NCBI GenBank assembly: GCA_040217755.1
Contig: JBEHWJ010000002.1
Span: 46,280-110,279, forward strand
DNA: 64,000 nt
Origin: PHAA01 sp040217755
GTDB taxonomy: Bacteria > Bacillota > Syntrophomonadia > Syntrophomonadales > Syntrophomonadaceae
Direction: 5' to 3'
Shown: positions 44,140 to 53,025 of the stretch, piece after piece
How the letters are laid out: each line of letters opens with the position of its first letter
Numbering within the stretch: the first letter of the stretch is position 1
The notes under the pieces: model-generated
Told to the model about the DNA's origin: nothing
The model's input: the letters and a program-made list of their open reading frames with translations, nothing else
Databases searched by the model: none
Program-made: the position numbers and the translations under genes

Positions 44140-44706
44140 GTGAATAAAAGGGTTGTCGCCCTGGTGCTGGGGATAAGTATTTTGGCCGGACTGGCGACAG
44201 GATATTACTTCAAGGGTGTTTCACCGCGAATTCTGGGGTCCGGACAGCAGAAGCCGGCTGTGAATACCAGCAATGTGGAGGTCAGGGTCGACGCTGAAAC
44301 CCCGGTAATTCTTGAAAAGGAGTATCTGCGTTCTCATAAGGTCATTATATCCGAATTTGAGAACCGTTTCGATATAATCGGATTTACCTTGGACGAGGTA
44401 CGCAGTCGGTATTCTGCCGAGAATGGCTTCTTCATCAAATTTGCCGACGGCAGTCTGGTTATCCGCCAGACCATCGACGACTGGACTCCGGAGGATAAGG
44501 TCAAGTGCCGTCTAAAAGAATACCAGAGCATGGTAGCCATCTACATAGGTCCCGATGCGGAGCACGACACTTTAATGAAAGTCACCGCCATAAGGTCTGC
44601 CGGTCTCCCGGTCAATATCCGGGAAGCCATCCAAAAGGGAGAATATGAATTCCAAAACGAAGCCGAAGTGAACGACGCCCTGGAGAACCTGGACGAATAC
44701 CTTTAA
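44140..44706 (+). CDS. BofC-like protein (sporulation checkpoint family)
   Basis: 188 residues with one N-terminal membrane helix (VVALVLGISILAGLATGYYF) and a C-terminal BofC-like domain. That domain spans about 55-125 (EYLRSHKVIISEF, FIKFADGSLVIRQTIDDW, YQSMVAIYIGPD). In B. subtilis BofC is made in the forespore and slows SpoIVB-driven activation of sigma-K. Its place directly before the ruv genes is as in Bacillus. GTG 44140 follows AGAGG; GTG 44131 is an alternative. A spore-specific promoter candidate precedes it. Confidence 0.8.
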   Translation: MNKRVVALVLGISILAGLATGYYFKGVSPRILGSGQQKPAVNTSNVEVRVDAETPVILEKEYLRSHKVIISEFENRFDIIGFTLDEVRSRYSAENGFFIKFADGSLVIRQTIDDWTPEDKVKCRLKEYQSMVAIYIGPDAEHDTLMKVTAIRSAGLPVNIREAIQKGEYEFQNEAEVNDALENLDEYL

Positions 44707-44737
44707 CCCGGCCCCCGGTAAGTGCCGGGTTTATTAT

Positions 44738-44772
44738 AAAAGGATAAGGTTCTGCGGAACCTTATCCTTTTT
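44738..44772 (+). terminator. Strong terminator after bofC
   Basis: 15-bp perfect stem (44738-44752 with 44757-44771), tetraloop TGCG and T tail. A smaller GC hairpin lies just before it (44707-44729). Confidence 0.93.
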
Positions 44773-44856
44773 GTGGTTTAAACATAGCCCCTTCCGTTTA
44801 TTTGCAGTATCATAATAGTTGTGAAATCCTCGAATTTCTTATTGGAGTAAACATAT

Positions 44857-45360
44857 ATGCTGGTATTGGGTATCGATCCGGGTACGGCCACTACCGGTTT
44901 TGGATTGGTCCAGGGCGATTATGGCCAGGAAAAGCTGGTTGACTACGGGGTTATCAAGACCTCCCCGGCCATGGGTATGCCCCAGCGATTGGCTCAGATC
45001 AACCGGGAATACAGCCAATTGCTGCTCGATTACCGACCAGACGCAGTGGCCATCGAACAGATCTTCCATCATAAAAATGCCAAGACCGTCATAAGTGTGG
45101 CCCAGAGCCGCGGCGTCCTCATAATGGCAACCGCGTTGCGGGAGATAGAGGTGGCTGAATATACACCTTTGCAGGTTAAGCAAGCAGTAACCGGATTCGG
45201 TAACGCGGACAAAAAACAGATCCAGGTCATGATTCAGAAAATATTGAAATTAGAGGATATCCCCCGCCCTGACGATGCCGCCGACGCATTAGCCATCGCT
45301 ATCTGCCACCTTCACTCCTATCGGTGGATTAATGCCGGCAAGAATGGGGGTTTACGGTGA
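44857..45360 (+). CDS. ruvC: Holliday junction resolvase RuvC
   Basis: 167 residues. The active-site acids are visible: LGIDPGTATTGFG (Asp at 7), AVAIEQIFHHKN (Glu about 69), and RPDDAADALAIAICH (Asp pair). It cuts four-way junctions moved by RuvAB, encoded next. The stop overlaps the ruvA start by 4 bp. Confidence 0.97.
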   Translation: MLVLGIDPGTATTGFGLVQGDYGQEKLVDYGVIKTSPAMGMPQRLAQINREYSQLLLDYRPDAVAIEQIFHHKNAKTVISVAQSRGVLIMATALREIEVAEYTPLQVKQAVTGFGNADKKQIQVMIQKILKLEDIPRPDDAADALAIAICHLHSYRWINAGKNGGLR

Positions 45361-45959
45361 TCGCATTTCTACGCGGGATACTGGCCCAGGCCAAACAAGA
45401 AACAATAACCGTCGAGGTCAGCGGGATCGGCTATGAGATCGGGATGCACAGCCGGGCAGTCAGCCTGTTGCCGCCGGTGGGTTCGCCTCTGGTCGTATTT
45501 ACCTATCTGCAGGTACTGGATAATGACCTTAAACTGTTCGGTTTTTTGAACCAGGAAGAGTTGGATTTATTTAAACTGTTGCTGGGTGTATCCGGTTTGG
45601 GTGCCAAAAGCGCATTGAACATACTGGCGGCGCTTAAACCGGACGAATTTTATCAGACCGTGGTCAGCGCTGACGAAAAAAGGCTGCAGGGAGTTCCCGG
45701 CATAGGTAAGAAGACCGCCCAGCGGTTGGTGTTTGAACTCAAAGATAAAGTGGGCAAGGGTCTGGGCTTGGTATTGCCGACCGCCGAAGAAGCAACTCCG
45801 CTGGAAGACCTGATGGAGGCCCTGGAAACGTTGGGGTATCAACGGGCGGAAATATTCCCCTTGGTGATGAAAATGAAATCGCAGGGCGAGCTGAGCAGCA
45901 GGGTGGAAGACAATATCAAACAGGTGCTGCGCCGTCAGGCCCAACAGATTAAGAAATAG
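45357..45959 (+). CDS. ruvA: Holliday junction branch migration protein RuvA
   Basis: 200 residues. It starts IAFLRGILAQAKQETITVEVSGIGYEI (OB fold) and has the helix-hairpin-helix motifs LLGVSGLGAKSALNIL and LQGVPGIGKKTAQRLV. A C-terminal domain of about 50 residues contacts RuvB. GTG start overlaps ruvC (GTGA). Confidence 0.97.
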   Translation: MIAFLRGILAQAKQETITVEVSGIGYEIGMHSRAVSLLPPVGSPLVVFTYLQVLDNDLKLFGFLNQEELDLFKLLLGVSGLGAKSALNILAALKPDEFYQTVVSADEKRLQGVPGIGKKTAQRLVFELKDKVGKGLGLVLPTAEEATPLEDLMEALETLGYQRAEIFPLVMKMKSQGELSSRVEDNIKQVLRRQAQQIKK

Positions 45960-45972
45960 GGAGAGAGATGTT

Positions 45973-47013
45973 TTGCAGGAACAACGCTTGTTGTCGGCCC
46001 AGGCCATAGGCGATGAAGACAGCATCGATGTTGCTTTAAGACCGGTACGTCTTATCGATTATATCGGGCAGGAAAAAGTCAAAAGCAACCTGGCGGTGTT
46101 TATCGCCGCCGCCCGGACCCGAAAACAGAGCCTCGACCATGTACTGTTAAGCGGCCCCCCGGGGTTGGGCAAGACTACCCTGGCTACCATCATATCCCAG
46201 GAGATGGGCAGTTCGATCCGGAGGACGTCCGGTCCTGCCATCGAAAGGCCCGGTGACCTGGCTGCGATTCTCACCAATCTGGAACCGGGCGATATTCTCT
46301 TCATCGATGAGATACACCGGATGAACCGGAGCATCGAGGAGATTATGTACCCGGCGATGGAGGACTTCTGCATAGATATCGTGATCGGCAAAGGCCCCGC
46401 GGCCCGGACCCTGCAGATAGACTTGCCCCCATTCACCCTGGTGGGCGCAACTACCAGACCGGGGTTGCTCAGTTCGCCGCTGCGGGATCGTTTTGGGATA
46501 ACTTTCCGACTGGATTTTTACGGCGAGCTGGAATTGGCCCAGATAATTACCCGGGCCGCGGCCATTTTGGGAATTCAAATCGATGCCGGAGGAGCTGCCG
46601 AGATAGCCCGCTGTTCGAGAGGCACCCCCAGGGTGGCCAATCGCTTGCTGAAAAGGGTGGGCGATTTTGCTCTGGTTAAAGGCAGCGGCCGCATTAACCG
46701 GGAATCAGCCCTCCAGTCCCTGGAAATGCTGGAGATAGACAGCCACGGTTTGGACATGGTGGACCGGATGATACTGGAAGCTATAATAATCAAATTCAAC
46801 GGAGGCCCCGTGGGGCTGGAGACTTTAGCCGCCAGTGTTTCCGAGGAGACTGATACCTTAACCGATGTTTATGAGCCTTATCTGTTGAAATTGGGCCTCA
46901 TCAACAAAACGCCGCGGGGGCGGATGGCGACCGCACGCGCTTACGGTTTGATGGGACTGGCCCCCGCGAAAACGCTGGCCGAACCATCACTCTTCGAGGA
47001 AGGCAGCCAATAG
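45973..47013 (+). CDS. ruvB: Holliday junction helicase RuvB
   Basis: 346 residues of an AAA+ motor: Walker A LLSGPPGLGKTTLA (about 58), Walker B ILFIDEIHRMNR, sensor 1 GATTRPGLLSSPLRDRFG, and a C-terminal winged helix with RTPRGRMATARAYG-like sequence (KTPRGRMATARAYGLMG). TTG start behind GGGAGAGAG. Confidence 0.97.
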   Translation: MQEQRLLSAQAIGDEDSIDVALRPVRLIDYIGQEKVKSNLAVFIAAARTRKQSLDHVLLSGPPGLGKTTLATIISQEMGSSIRRTSGPAIERPGDLAAILTNLEPGDILFIDEIHRMNRSIEEIMYPAMEDFCIDIVIGKGPAARTLQIDLPPFTLVGATTRPGLLSSPLRDRFGITFRLDFYGELELAQIITRAAAILGIQIDAGGAAEIARCSRGTPRVANRLLKRVGDFALVKGSGRINRESALQSLEMLEIDSHGLDMVDRMILEAIIIKFNGGPVGLETLAASVSEETDTLTDVYEPYLLKLGLINKTPRGRMATARAYGLMGLAPAKTLAEPSLFEEGSQ

Positions 47014-47072
47014 GGATGTTGGGGCCCTGCTGTCAGCGGTGAACTGGTCGATTAATTACGGATGTGATATTG

Positions 47073-47627
47073 ATGGCCCGGGTATTATTACATATTTGCT
47101 GCGGACCCTGCGCAAGTTACCCGGTTCCTGCCCTGCGGGAAGAAGGTCTGGAAACGGTGGGTTATTTTTTTAATCCCAATATTCATCCTTACAACGAATG
47201 GCGGCAGCGCCGGCAGGCTCTTGAAATATATGCTGACGCCGTCGATCTCAAGGTAATTTATGATGATAAATACAATCCCCGCGATTATTTTCAGAGGGTC
47301 ACCTACCGGGAAAGCCATCGCTGTCTGATCTGCTATCAGATGAGACTGCAGCAGGCAGCCCATATCGCCAGGCGGGGACACTTTGATTACTTCACCACCA
47401 CCTTGCTGGTCAGCAAGCACCAGAAGCATGAGGCCATCAGGGAGTTAGGTGAAGCCATAGGGACCGAGTACGGGGTACCTTTTCTTTATCGGGATTTCCG
47501 GGTAGGTTTCAAACAAACTGGAGAAACGGCCCGCTCCATGGGTTTGTACCGGCAGCAATATTGCGGGTGCCTGTATAGCGAAGTTGAACGGTATGCCCCG
47601 GCCGAGGTGCGTCGTTTGCTGAAGTGA
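47073..47627 (+). CDS. queH: Epoxyqueuosine reductase QueH
   Basis: 184 residues. The CCGPCASYPV motif at the start (HICCGPCASY) and later CLICYQMRL and YCGCLYSE carry the cysteines that bind an iron-sulfur cluster and metal in QueH. It is the non-orthologous replacement of the B12 enzyme QueG and makes queuosine from epoxyqueuosine in tRNA. It stands just before queA and tgt, which do the two preceding steps. The ATG at 47073 is preferred; GTG 47064 is possible. Confidence 0.93.
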   Translation: MARVLLHICCGPCASYPVPALREEGLETVGYFFNPNIHPYNEWRQRRQALEIYADAVDLKVIYDDKYNPRDYFQRVTYRESHRCLICYQMRLQQAAHIARRGHFDYFTTTLLVSKHQKHEAIRELGEAIGTEYGVPFLYRDFRVGFKQTGETARSMGLYRQQYCGCLYSEVERYAPAEVRRLLK

Positions 47628-47691
47628 TGTCATTGGCAAGCCACGGGGAATAATCCGGACATCAAACCGGGACGAGGGATCACCGATACCG

Positions 47692-48753
47692 ATGAATGAT
47701 TTTCCAGTTACCGATTCAATATATAGCATAGATACCTACCGATATGACCTGCCCCCGGAGATGATTGCCCAATACCCGGCCGAACCCCGGGACAGTTCAA
47801 GGCTTCTGGTCCTGGACCGGAACACCGGCCGTCTGCAGGACCGGGTTTTTAATGAAGTCAAATATCTGCTGGCGGCCGGGGATATTTTGGTGCTCAATCG
47901 GACCAGGGTCATCCCCGCCCGTTTATGGGGGGTAAAGGATACCGGGGCACATATCGAGATTTTGTTGCTGGCCCGAAAAGAAGGATGCTGGGAAGCGCTA
48001 GTCAAACCTGCCCGGCGCATGAAGGTGGGCTCCATCGTCAGGTTCCCCGGCTTCGAAGATGTAGCCGCCGAAGTGGAGGCGGTACTAGAGGGAAACGGAT
48101 GCCGCCTGCTGAGATTTCATAACTGCCCGGATATGACCAGTTTTTTGGAGCAGGCGGGGCAGGTACCCCTGCCTCCGTACATCGACCGCCCGGCGGAGCC
48201 GGATGACCTGGTAAATTACCAAACAGTCTATGCCCGTGAGCCGGGTTCGGCAGCAGCCCCCACGGCAGGTCTGCACTTTACCGCCGGTTTGCTGGAAGAG
48301 ATCAGGGCCCGGGGCGTGCAGATCGTGACCGTGGTATTGCATGTGGGGTTGGGCACCTTCCGTCCGGTCAGCAGCCAGGATATAAGGGAACACCGGATGC
48401 ATTGTGAAAGTTACTATGTATCCCCGGAGACCTCTGCCATCTTGAATAAGAACCGGGCCGGGGGCGCCAGGATTGTGGCGGTGGGCACTACCGTGGTAAG
48501 GACTTTGGAGTCGGTCTACAATGCTGAAGCCGGATTCCGCAGCGGCAGCGGGCAAACAGACATGTTTATATATCCCGGGTACAGGTTCAAAGCCATCGAT
48601 GGCCTTATCACCAATTTTCATTTGCCCGGTTCCTCCCTATTGATGCTGGTGGGAGCTTTTGGGGGGTTGGATAATACCCTGGCGGCTTATCGGCATGCGG
48701 TGGAAGGAGGCTATAGGTTCTTCAGCTACGGTGATGCCATGTTGATAATCTAG
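47692..48753 (+). CDS. queA: S-adenosylmethionine:tRNA ribosyltransferase-isomerase QueA
   Basis: 353 residues. Transfers the ribose of SAM onto preQ1 in tRNA, giving epoxyqueuosine. Typical parts: DTYRYDLPPEMIAQYPAEPRDSSRLLVLDR, NRTRVIPARLWG, PYIDRP, APTAGLHFT and VGTTVVRTLES. It has a short N-terminal extension before the usual start. Confidence 0.96.
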   Translation: MNDFPVTDSIYSIDTYRYDLPPEMIAQYPAEPRDSSRLLVLDRNTGRLQDRVFNEVKYLLAAGDILVLNRTRVIPARLWGVKDTGAHIEILLLARKEGCWEALVKPARRMKVGSIVRFPGFEDVAAEVEAVLEGNGCRLLRFHNCPDMTSFLEQAGQVPLPPYIDRPAEPDDLVNYQTVYAREPGSAAAPTAGLHFTAGLLEEIRARGVQIVTVVLHVGLGTFRPVSSQDIREHRMHCESYYVSPETSAILNKNRAGGARIVAVGTTVVRTLESVYNAEAGFRSGSGQTDMFIYPGYRFKAIDGLITNFHLPGSSLLMLVGAFGGLDNTLAAYRHAVEGGYRFFSYGDAMLII

Positions 48754-48792
48754 ATAATCTAAAATGAATCGGACTTTATTGGAGGAATAATT

Positions 48793-49896
48793 CTGGAGTT
48801 TCAGGTGATCAAAACGGAACGGTCCTGCCCGGCCCGTTTGGGACGACTCACCACCGGGCACGGAGTTTTCACCACCCCGATATTCATGCCGGTGGGCACC
48901 CAGGCTACGGTAAAGACTTTGGCCCCGGAAGAATTATACCGGATGGGGACCGGGATAATCCTGGCCAATACCTATCACCTGCACTTGCGGCCGGGTGAGG
49001 ATATCATCGCGGCAGCTGGTGGATTGCACCGGTTTATGAATTGGAAGCGGGGATTGCTGACCGATAGCGGTGGTTTCCAGGTGTTTAGCCTGCAAGGTCT
49101 GCGCAAGATAGATGATAACGGGGTCTGGTTCAGTTCCCATATAGACGGATCACGTCATTACCTGACCCCTGATGGAGTAATCGATATTCAGCAGAAACTG
49201 GGTGCCGATATAGCCATGTGTTTCGACGAGTGTGCTCCCTATCCCTGCAGTTACGAAGAGGCGGAGAGGGCGGTGCGGCGCACCACGATGTGGGCGCAAA
49301 AATGTCAATCAGCCCACTCCCGGTCCGACCAGGCTCTTTTCGGTATTATCCAGGGGAGCGTATTTCCTGATCTGAGGGAGAGAAGCGCCCGCGCGATAAC
49401 TGACCTCGACTTTCCCGGCTACGCAGTGGGGGGGTTGAGCGTCGGAGAATCCAAGCCATCCATGCAGGCCATGTTGGATGTGCTGGAACCGCTGCTGCCC
49501 CATGACAAGCCGCGTTATTTGATGGGGGTAGGGGCTCCGGAAGACCTGCTTGAAGGGGTGCGGCGGGGTATCGACATGTTCGACTGCGTGTTGCCGACCA
49601 GATTGGCTCGGCATGGTACCGCTTATACCCGCTATGGTAAGATAGTGGTCCGGAATGCAACATGGGCCCGGGATTTTGGGCCTTTGGACCCTACCTGTGA
49701 TTGTTATGTATGCCGCAGCTATACCCGGGCCTATATAAGGCATTTGATCAAGGCCGAAGAGATGCTGGCTCATCGCTTGCTCAGTTATCACAATGTGCAT
49801 TTCCTGCTAAAGATGATGGGTGATATACAAGAGGCTATAGCTTTAGACCAGTTGGAGGCCTACCGGAAGGGCTTCTATCAAGATTACAGGATTTAA
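48793..49896 (+). CDS. tgt: Queuine tRNA-ribosyltransferase (tRNA-guanine transglycosylase)
   Basis: Exchanges G34 of GUN tRNAs for preQ1. 363-367 residues: DSGGFQVFSLQGL (active-site Asp), FDECAPYPCS, and the zinc site CDCYVCRSYTRAYIRHL. The start is uncertain. GTG 48805 begins at VIKTERSC, but GGAGG at 48781-48785 is 7 nt before an in-frame CTG at 48793, which gives the usual N-terminus LEFQVIKTE...RLGRL; CTG may be the true start. Confidence 0.95.
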   Translation: MEFQVIKTERSCPARLGRLTTGHGVFTTPIFMPVGTQATVKTLAPEELYRMGTGIILANTYHLHLRPGEDIIAAAGGLHRFMNWKRGLLTDSGGFQVFSLQGLRKIDDNGVWFSSHIDGSRHYLTPDGVIDIQQKLGADIAMCFDECAPYPCSYEEAERAVRRTTMWAQKCQSAHSRSDQALFGIIQGSVFPDLRERSARAITDLDFPGYAVGGLSVGESKPSMQAMLDVLEPLLPHDKPRYLMGVGAPEDLLEGVRRGIDMFDCVLPTRLARHGTAYTRYGKIVVRNATWARDFGPLDPTCDCYVCRSYTRAYIRHLIKAEEMLAHRLLSYHNVHFLLKMMGDIQEAIALDQLEAYRKGFYQDYRI

Positions 49897-49957
49897 CAAG
49901 AGGATTTTGCCAATCATTGGCGAAAAAATATAAGGTTGTACTATAAGGAGGTATGAA

Positions 49958-50230
49958 ATGGGAACACAAACTTGGCTTCCTACAGCCATCTACCTGGGCG
50001 TCTTCCTGGCCATCTTCTACGTTTTAATTATTATGCCGCGCCGGAAACAGGAAAAGAAGCATAAGGAGACCGTCGCCAGTCTCAAGCGCGGTGATAAGGT
50101 AGTGACCATCGGAGGGTTGAAGGGGGAGGTCGCCAAAGTCAAGGAAGAAACGTTGGTCCTTAAAGTCAACGACAATACCGAGATGGAGTTTTTGAAAAGA
50201 GCAGTAGCTTATAAAGAAGATGAAAAATAA
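49958..50230 (+). CDS. yajC: Preprotein translocase subunit YajC
   Basis: 90 residues: one membrane helix (AIYLGVFLAIFYVLIIMPRRKQEKKHKE) and a small cytosolic domain with LKRGDKVVTIGGLKGEVAKV. Member of the SecDF-YajC complex, whose other subunits follow. The stop TAA overlaps an ATG (TAATG) that opened a now broken gene. Confidence 0.96.
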   Translation: MGTQTWLPTAIYLGVFLAIFYVLIIMPRRKQEKKHKETVASLKRGDKVVTIGGLKGEVAKVKEETLVLKVNDNTEMEFLKRAVAYKEDEK

Positions 50231-50424
50231 TGGTTACCCTGGACTCCGTAAAAGAGATAGTCAAAGCGGAGCAATGATGTCGTTTGCAATCTTACGCAGA
50301 ATGGGGATGGAGCCAGAGGAAATATCAATTGTGGTATCGGCCATAGGTAATGTTTGGCCTTATTATCAACGAGGCCCAACTCCTATAGACCGGATCGGCA
50401 AAGTATTGGAAGGAGGATTGACTG
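50230..50424 (+). pseudogene. Remnant of an HD-domain gene between yajC and secD
   Basis: The frame beginning at ATG 50230 (coupled to yajC as TAATG) reads MVTLDSVKEIVKAEQ and stops at 50277. From about 50268 another frame continues with GAMMSFAILRRMGMEPEEISIVVSAIGN, then loses family likeness (VWPYYQRGPTPIDRIG). From memory, clostridial relatives often carry an HD-domain phosphohydrolase here that opens MVTLDSVK and later reads a GMxxEEIAxVxSAIGNHDE-like segment. So the HD core appears deleted and the end frameshifted. Alternatively a short new protein is made. The ribosome site for secD lies at the end of the remnant. Confidence 0.6.
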
Positions 50425-51630
50425 GTGCGCAAGAATACCAGTATGGCGATAGTGGCGGCCATAGTTGTGGCCATAATAGGATTAGTTTATTTTACCTACC
50501 GGCCTATTTTAAACAATTTGCAATTGGGCTTGGATCTTAAGGGTGGTCTGCACGTAGTTCTGCAGGCCGAAGAGAAAGAAGGAGAAGCGGTAACCTCCGA
50601 TACGATTCAAAAATCGATCGGGGTGCTGAGAAACCGGGTTGACAATCTGGGCGTCAAGGAACCCAGTATCTATCCCCAGGGCAATGACCGCATCGTGGTG
50701 GAGATAGCTGGTGTGGATGACCCGGAAGAAGCGGTCAATATAATCAAAAATACCGCCCAGTTGGAGTTCCAGGACGAAGAAGGCAATGTGCTGGTTACCG
50801 GCAAGGACCTTAAAAACGCCCAGGCTTCGCCAGGTGTCGGTGGTAAGGGCGCCAGCGTCGATCTGGAATTCAATGATGCCGGGGCCAAGCTTTTTGCTGA
50901 TGCCACTGCCAAGAATGTTGGCCGGCGCATCGCCATCGTCATAGACAAAGAGGTGATCAGTGCCCCGACGGTAAATGAACCGATCCCCAGCGGCCGGGCC
51001 CAGATAACCGGTAACTTTACCCCAGAGGAGGCCCAGAACCTGGCCGTGTTGCTGAGGTCAGGCGCCCTGCCGGTTTCTTTCAACATTATGGAAAAGCGGA
51101 CGGTTGGCCCAACCCTTGGGGCAGATTCCCTGCATCTCAGTGTTAAGGCGGCAATCGTCGGTTTGATTGCCATCCTCATCTTTATGATAGGCTATTATCT
51201 CCTTCCCGGGGTGGTAGCGGCAATATCGATGGCTTTATATACCGTGCTGGTCCTGGGGATCATGATACTGTTAGGCACCTCCCTGACCCTCCCCGGTATA
51301 GCCGGATTTGTATTATCGATAGGCATGGCCGTCGACGCCAACATAATCATTTATGAACATATCAAAGAGGAACTGCGCTTGGGCAAGACCCTCAAAGCCT
51401 CCATCCAGTCCGGCTTCGCCCGTGCGTTCTGGACCATATTCGATTCGCAATTGACAACCTTGATAGCTGCCCTGGTATTGATATGGTTCGGCAGCGGACC
51501 GATAAAAGGGTTCGCGGTGACGCTATCCATCGGTATCGTCACCAGCCTGGTGGTAGCACTCGGCTTTACCCGCTATGTGATTATGCTCTGTGCGGATTTT
51601 GTCAATACCAACAAACTATACGGCGTTTAA
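50425..51630 (+). CDS. secD: Protein translocase subunit SecD
   Basis: 401 residues. First helix, then LGLDLKGGLHVVLQAE, the periplasm-side P1 domain, and a conserved RSGALPVSFNI motif. A five-helix RND-like block follows, with GMAVDANIIIYEHIKEE. It uses proton flow to help SecA-driven export. GTG start behind GGAGG. Confidence 0.96.
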   Translation: MRKNTSMAIVAAIVVAIIGLVYFTYRPILNNLQLGLDLKGGLHVVLQAEEKEGEAVTSDTIQKSIGVLRNRVDNLGVKEPSIYPQGNDRIVVEIAGVDDPEEAVNIIKNTAQLEFQDEEGNVLVTGKDLKNAQASPGVGGKGASVDLEFNDAGAKLFADATAKNVGRRIAIVIDKEVISAPTVNEPIPSGRAQITGNFTPEEAQNLAVLLRSGALPVSFNIMEKRTVGPTLGADSLHLSVKAAIVGLIAILIFMIGYYLLPGVVAAISMALYTVLVLGIMILLGTSLTLPGIAGFVLSIGMAVDANIIIYEHIKEELRLGKTLKASIQSGFARAFWTIFDSQLTTLIAALVLIWFGSGPIKGFAVTLSIGIVTSLVVALGFTRYVIMLCADFVNTNKLYGV

Positions 51631-51643
51631 GGGGGGGCGGCAG

Positions 51644-52486
51644 ATGCAATTCATAGAAAAAAGGAAATGGTTCTATATCTTTTCTCTCATCATAATCATA
51701 CCGGGGATAATTTCGATGTTTATGCAGGGATTCAACTTGGGAATCGATTTTAAAGGCGGAACCATGCTGCGTTATAGAATCGAGACTCCGGCTGAGGTGG
51801 CGGCAATTACCAAGGCCGTCAATGATCTGCAGGTCGCCAGCGAGGTCAGCGTTCAGCAGAGCGGCAATGAATTCTACATCCGCTCCAATGAATTGAACCA
51901 GGAGCAAACCGAACAGATCACCGCAGCGCTCAGTTCCCAATTTGGCACGGTGACCCTATTGAGTGCGGAAAGTGTCGGCGCTACCATTGGCTCTGAACTG
52001 GTACGCAACGCTTTCATGGCGGTGGCCATCGCGCTGGTACTGATGCTTATCTATATTACCTTCCGTTTTGAATGGAGTTTCGGTTTGGCAGCGGTCCTGG
52101 CCTTGTTCCATGATGTCTTGATAGTATGCGGTATATTTTCCCTTTTCCAATTGGAGGTGAATGGGGCATTTATCGCAGCTATCCTCACGATTATCGGTTA
52201 TTCCATCAATGATACGATCGTAATCTTCGACCGGGTCCGGGAAAATCTGCGCATGAAAAAGAAAGAGGCCCTTGAGAGTCTGTTGAACAAGAGCATCATG
52301 CAGACGATGAATCGCTCGGTTAATACAGTGCTGACAGTGCTAATGCCGCTCATAGCCCTCCTGATGTTTGGCGGGGCCACTATAAAGGTATTTGTGATCA
52401 CCTTGCTGATAGGATTCATTTTCGGTATGTATTCATCCATCTGCATAGCCAGTCCCTTTTATTATGAGATAAAGCAAAGAGGGTAG
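51644..52486 (+). CDS. secF: Protein translocase subunit SecF
   Basis: 280 residues: MQFIEKRKWFYIFSLIIIIPG, then LGIDFKGGTMLRYRI, and a helix bundle with IGYSINDTIVIFDRVREN. It pairs with SecD. The ATG at 51644 is behind GGGGGGCGG, 13 nt after the secD stop; an in-frame ATG 54 nt upstream lies inside secD. Confidence 0.96.
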   Translation: MQFIEKRKWFYIFSLIIIIPGIISMFMQGFNLGIDFKGGTMLRYRIETPAEVAAITKAVNDLQVASEVSVQQSGNEFYIRSNELNQEQTEQITAALSSQFGTVTLLSAESVGATIGSELVRNAFMAVAIALVLMLIYITFRFEWSFGLAAVLALFHDVLIVCGIFSLFQLEVNGAFIAAILTIIGYSINDTIVIFDRVRENLRMKKKEALESLLNKSIMQTMNRSVNTVLTVLMPLIALLMFGGATIKVFVITLLIGFIFGMYSSICIASPFYYEIKQRG

Positions 52487-52513
52487 GGAAAGACATCACC
52501 ATAAAACGATCAG

Positions 52514-52549
52514 GAAGGGGCCTTCTCATCAAGGGAAGGCCCTTAATTT
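52514..52549 (+). terminator. Terminator after secF
   Basis: 8-bp stem GGGCCTTC / GAAGGCCC (52518-52525 with 52535-52542), then TTAATTT. Confidence 0.65.
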
Positions 52550-52674
52550 GGGCATTGCCGGTCAGGACAATAGTTGGAATGACTCCCAATTAAAGATGAA
52601 GGAATTTTTTTCATGGAAATAGAAGTATTGGGTCATACCATTTCATTTTTGTCGAATTCGGAAAGGAGCAAAAT

Positions 52675-53022
52675 ATGGTGAATGCTTATCTATTGGCTGC
52701 CCTGTTTTTTATCGCCGCAATGCTAATCTTCATATTCCAGAATGACACCCAGGTTACGGTGCAGTTCATAAACTGGAAAACGGCCAACTTGTCGTTGGCG
52801 ATAGTCGTAATAGCCTCGGTATGTGCGGGGGCGTTGACAACATTTCTGCTGGATAGCTACCGGGCATTTAAAACCGGGCAAAGGATGCGTAAACTGGTCA
52901 AGGAAAATCAAAAATACGAGCAGGAGATCAAGCTGCTCAAAGGACAGCCGGCAGCTGCGACGGGAAAAAACGGGGTCAATACCGGCCAGCCTGACAGTTG
53001 GCCCAAGCCGCCCGAGGTGTAA
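52675..53022 (+). CDS. LapA/DUF1049 small membrane protein
   Basis: 115 residues with two membrane helices (YLLAALFFIAAMLIFIFQNDTQVTVQFINW and LAIVVIASVCAGALTTFLL) and a coiled-coil, then a Pro-rich tail. This fits the LapA domain also seen in YrvD of Bacillus, at the same chromosomal place between secDF and dtd/recJ-like genes. Function in Gram-positives is unknown. Confidence 0.85.
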   Translation: MVNAYLLAALFFIAAMLIFIFQNDTQVTVQFINWKTANLSLAIVVIASVCAGALTTFLLDSYRAFKTGQRMRKLVKENQKYEQEIKLLKGQPAAATGKNGVNTGQPDSWPKPPEV

Positions 53023-53025
53023 ACG

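Noticed and set aside
50220..50540. A real 106-residue gene overlapping secD
   Set aside because: It loses protein-like character before 50425 and overlaps secD by more than 100 bp; a remnant of a deleted gene fits better.
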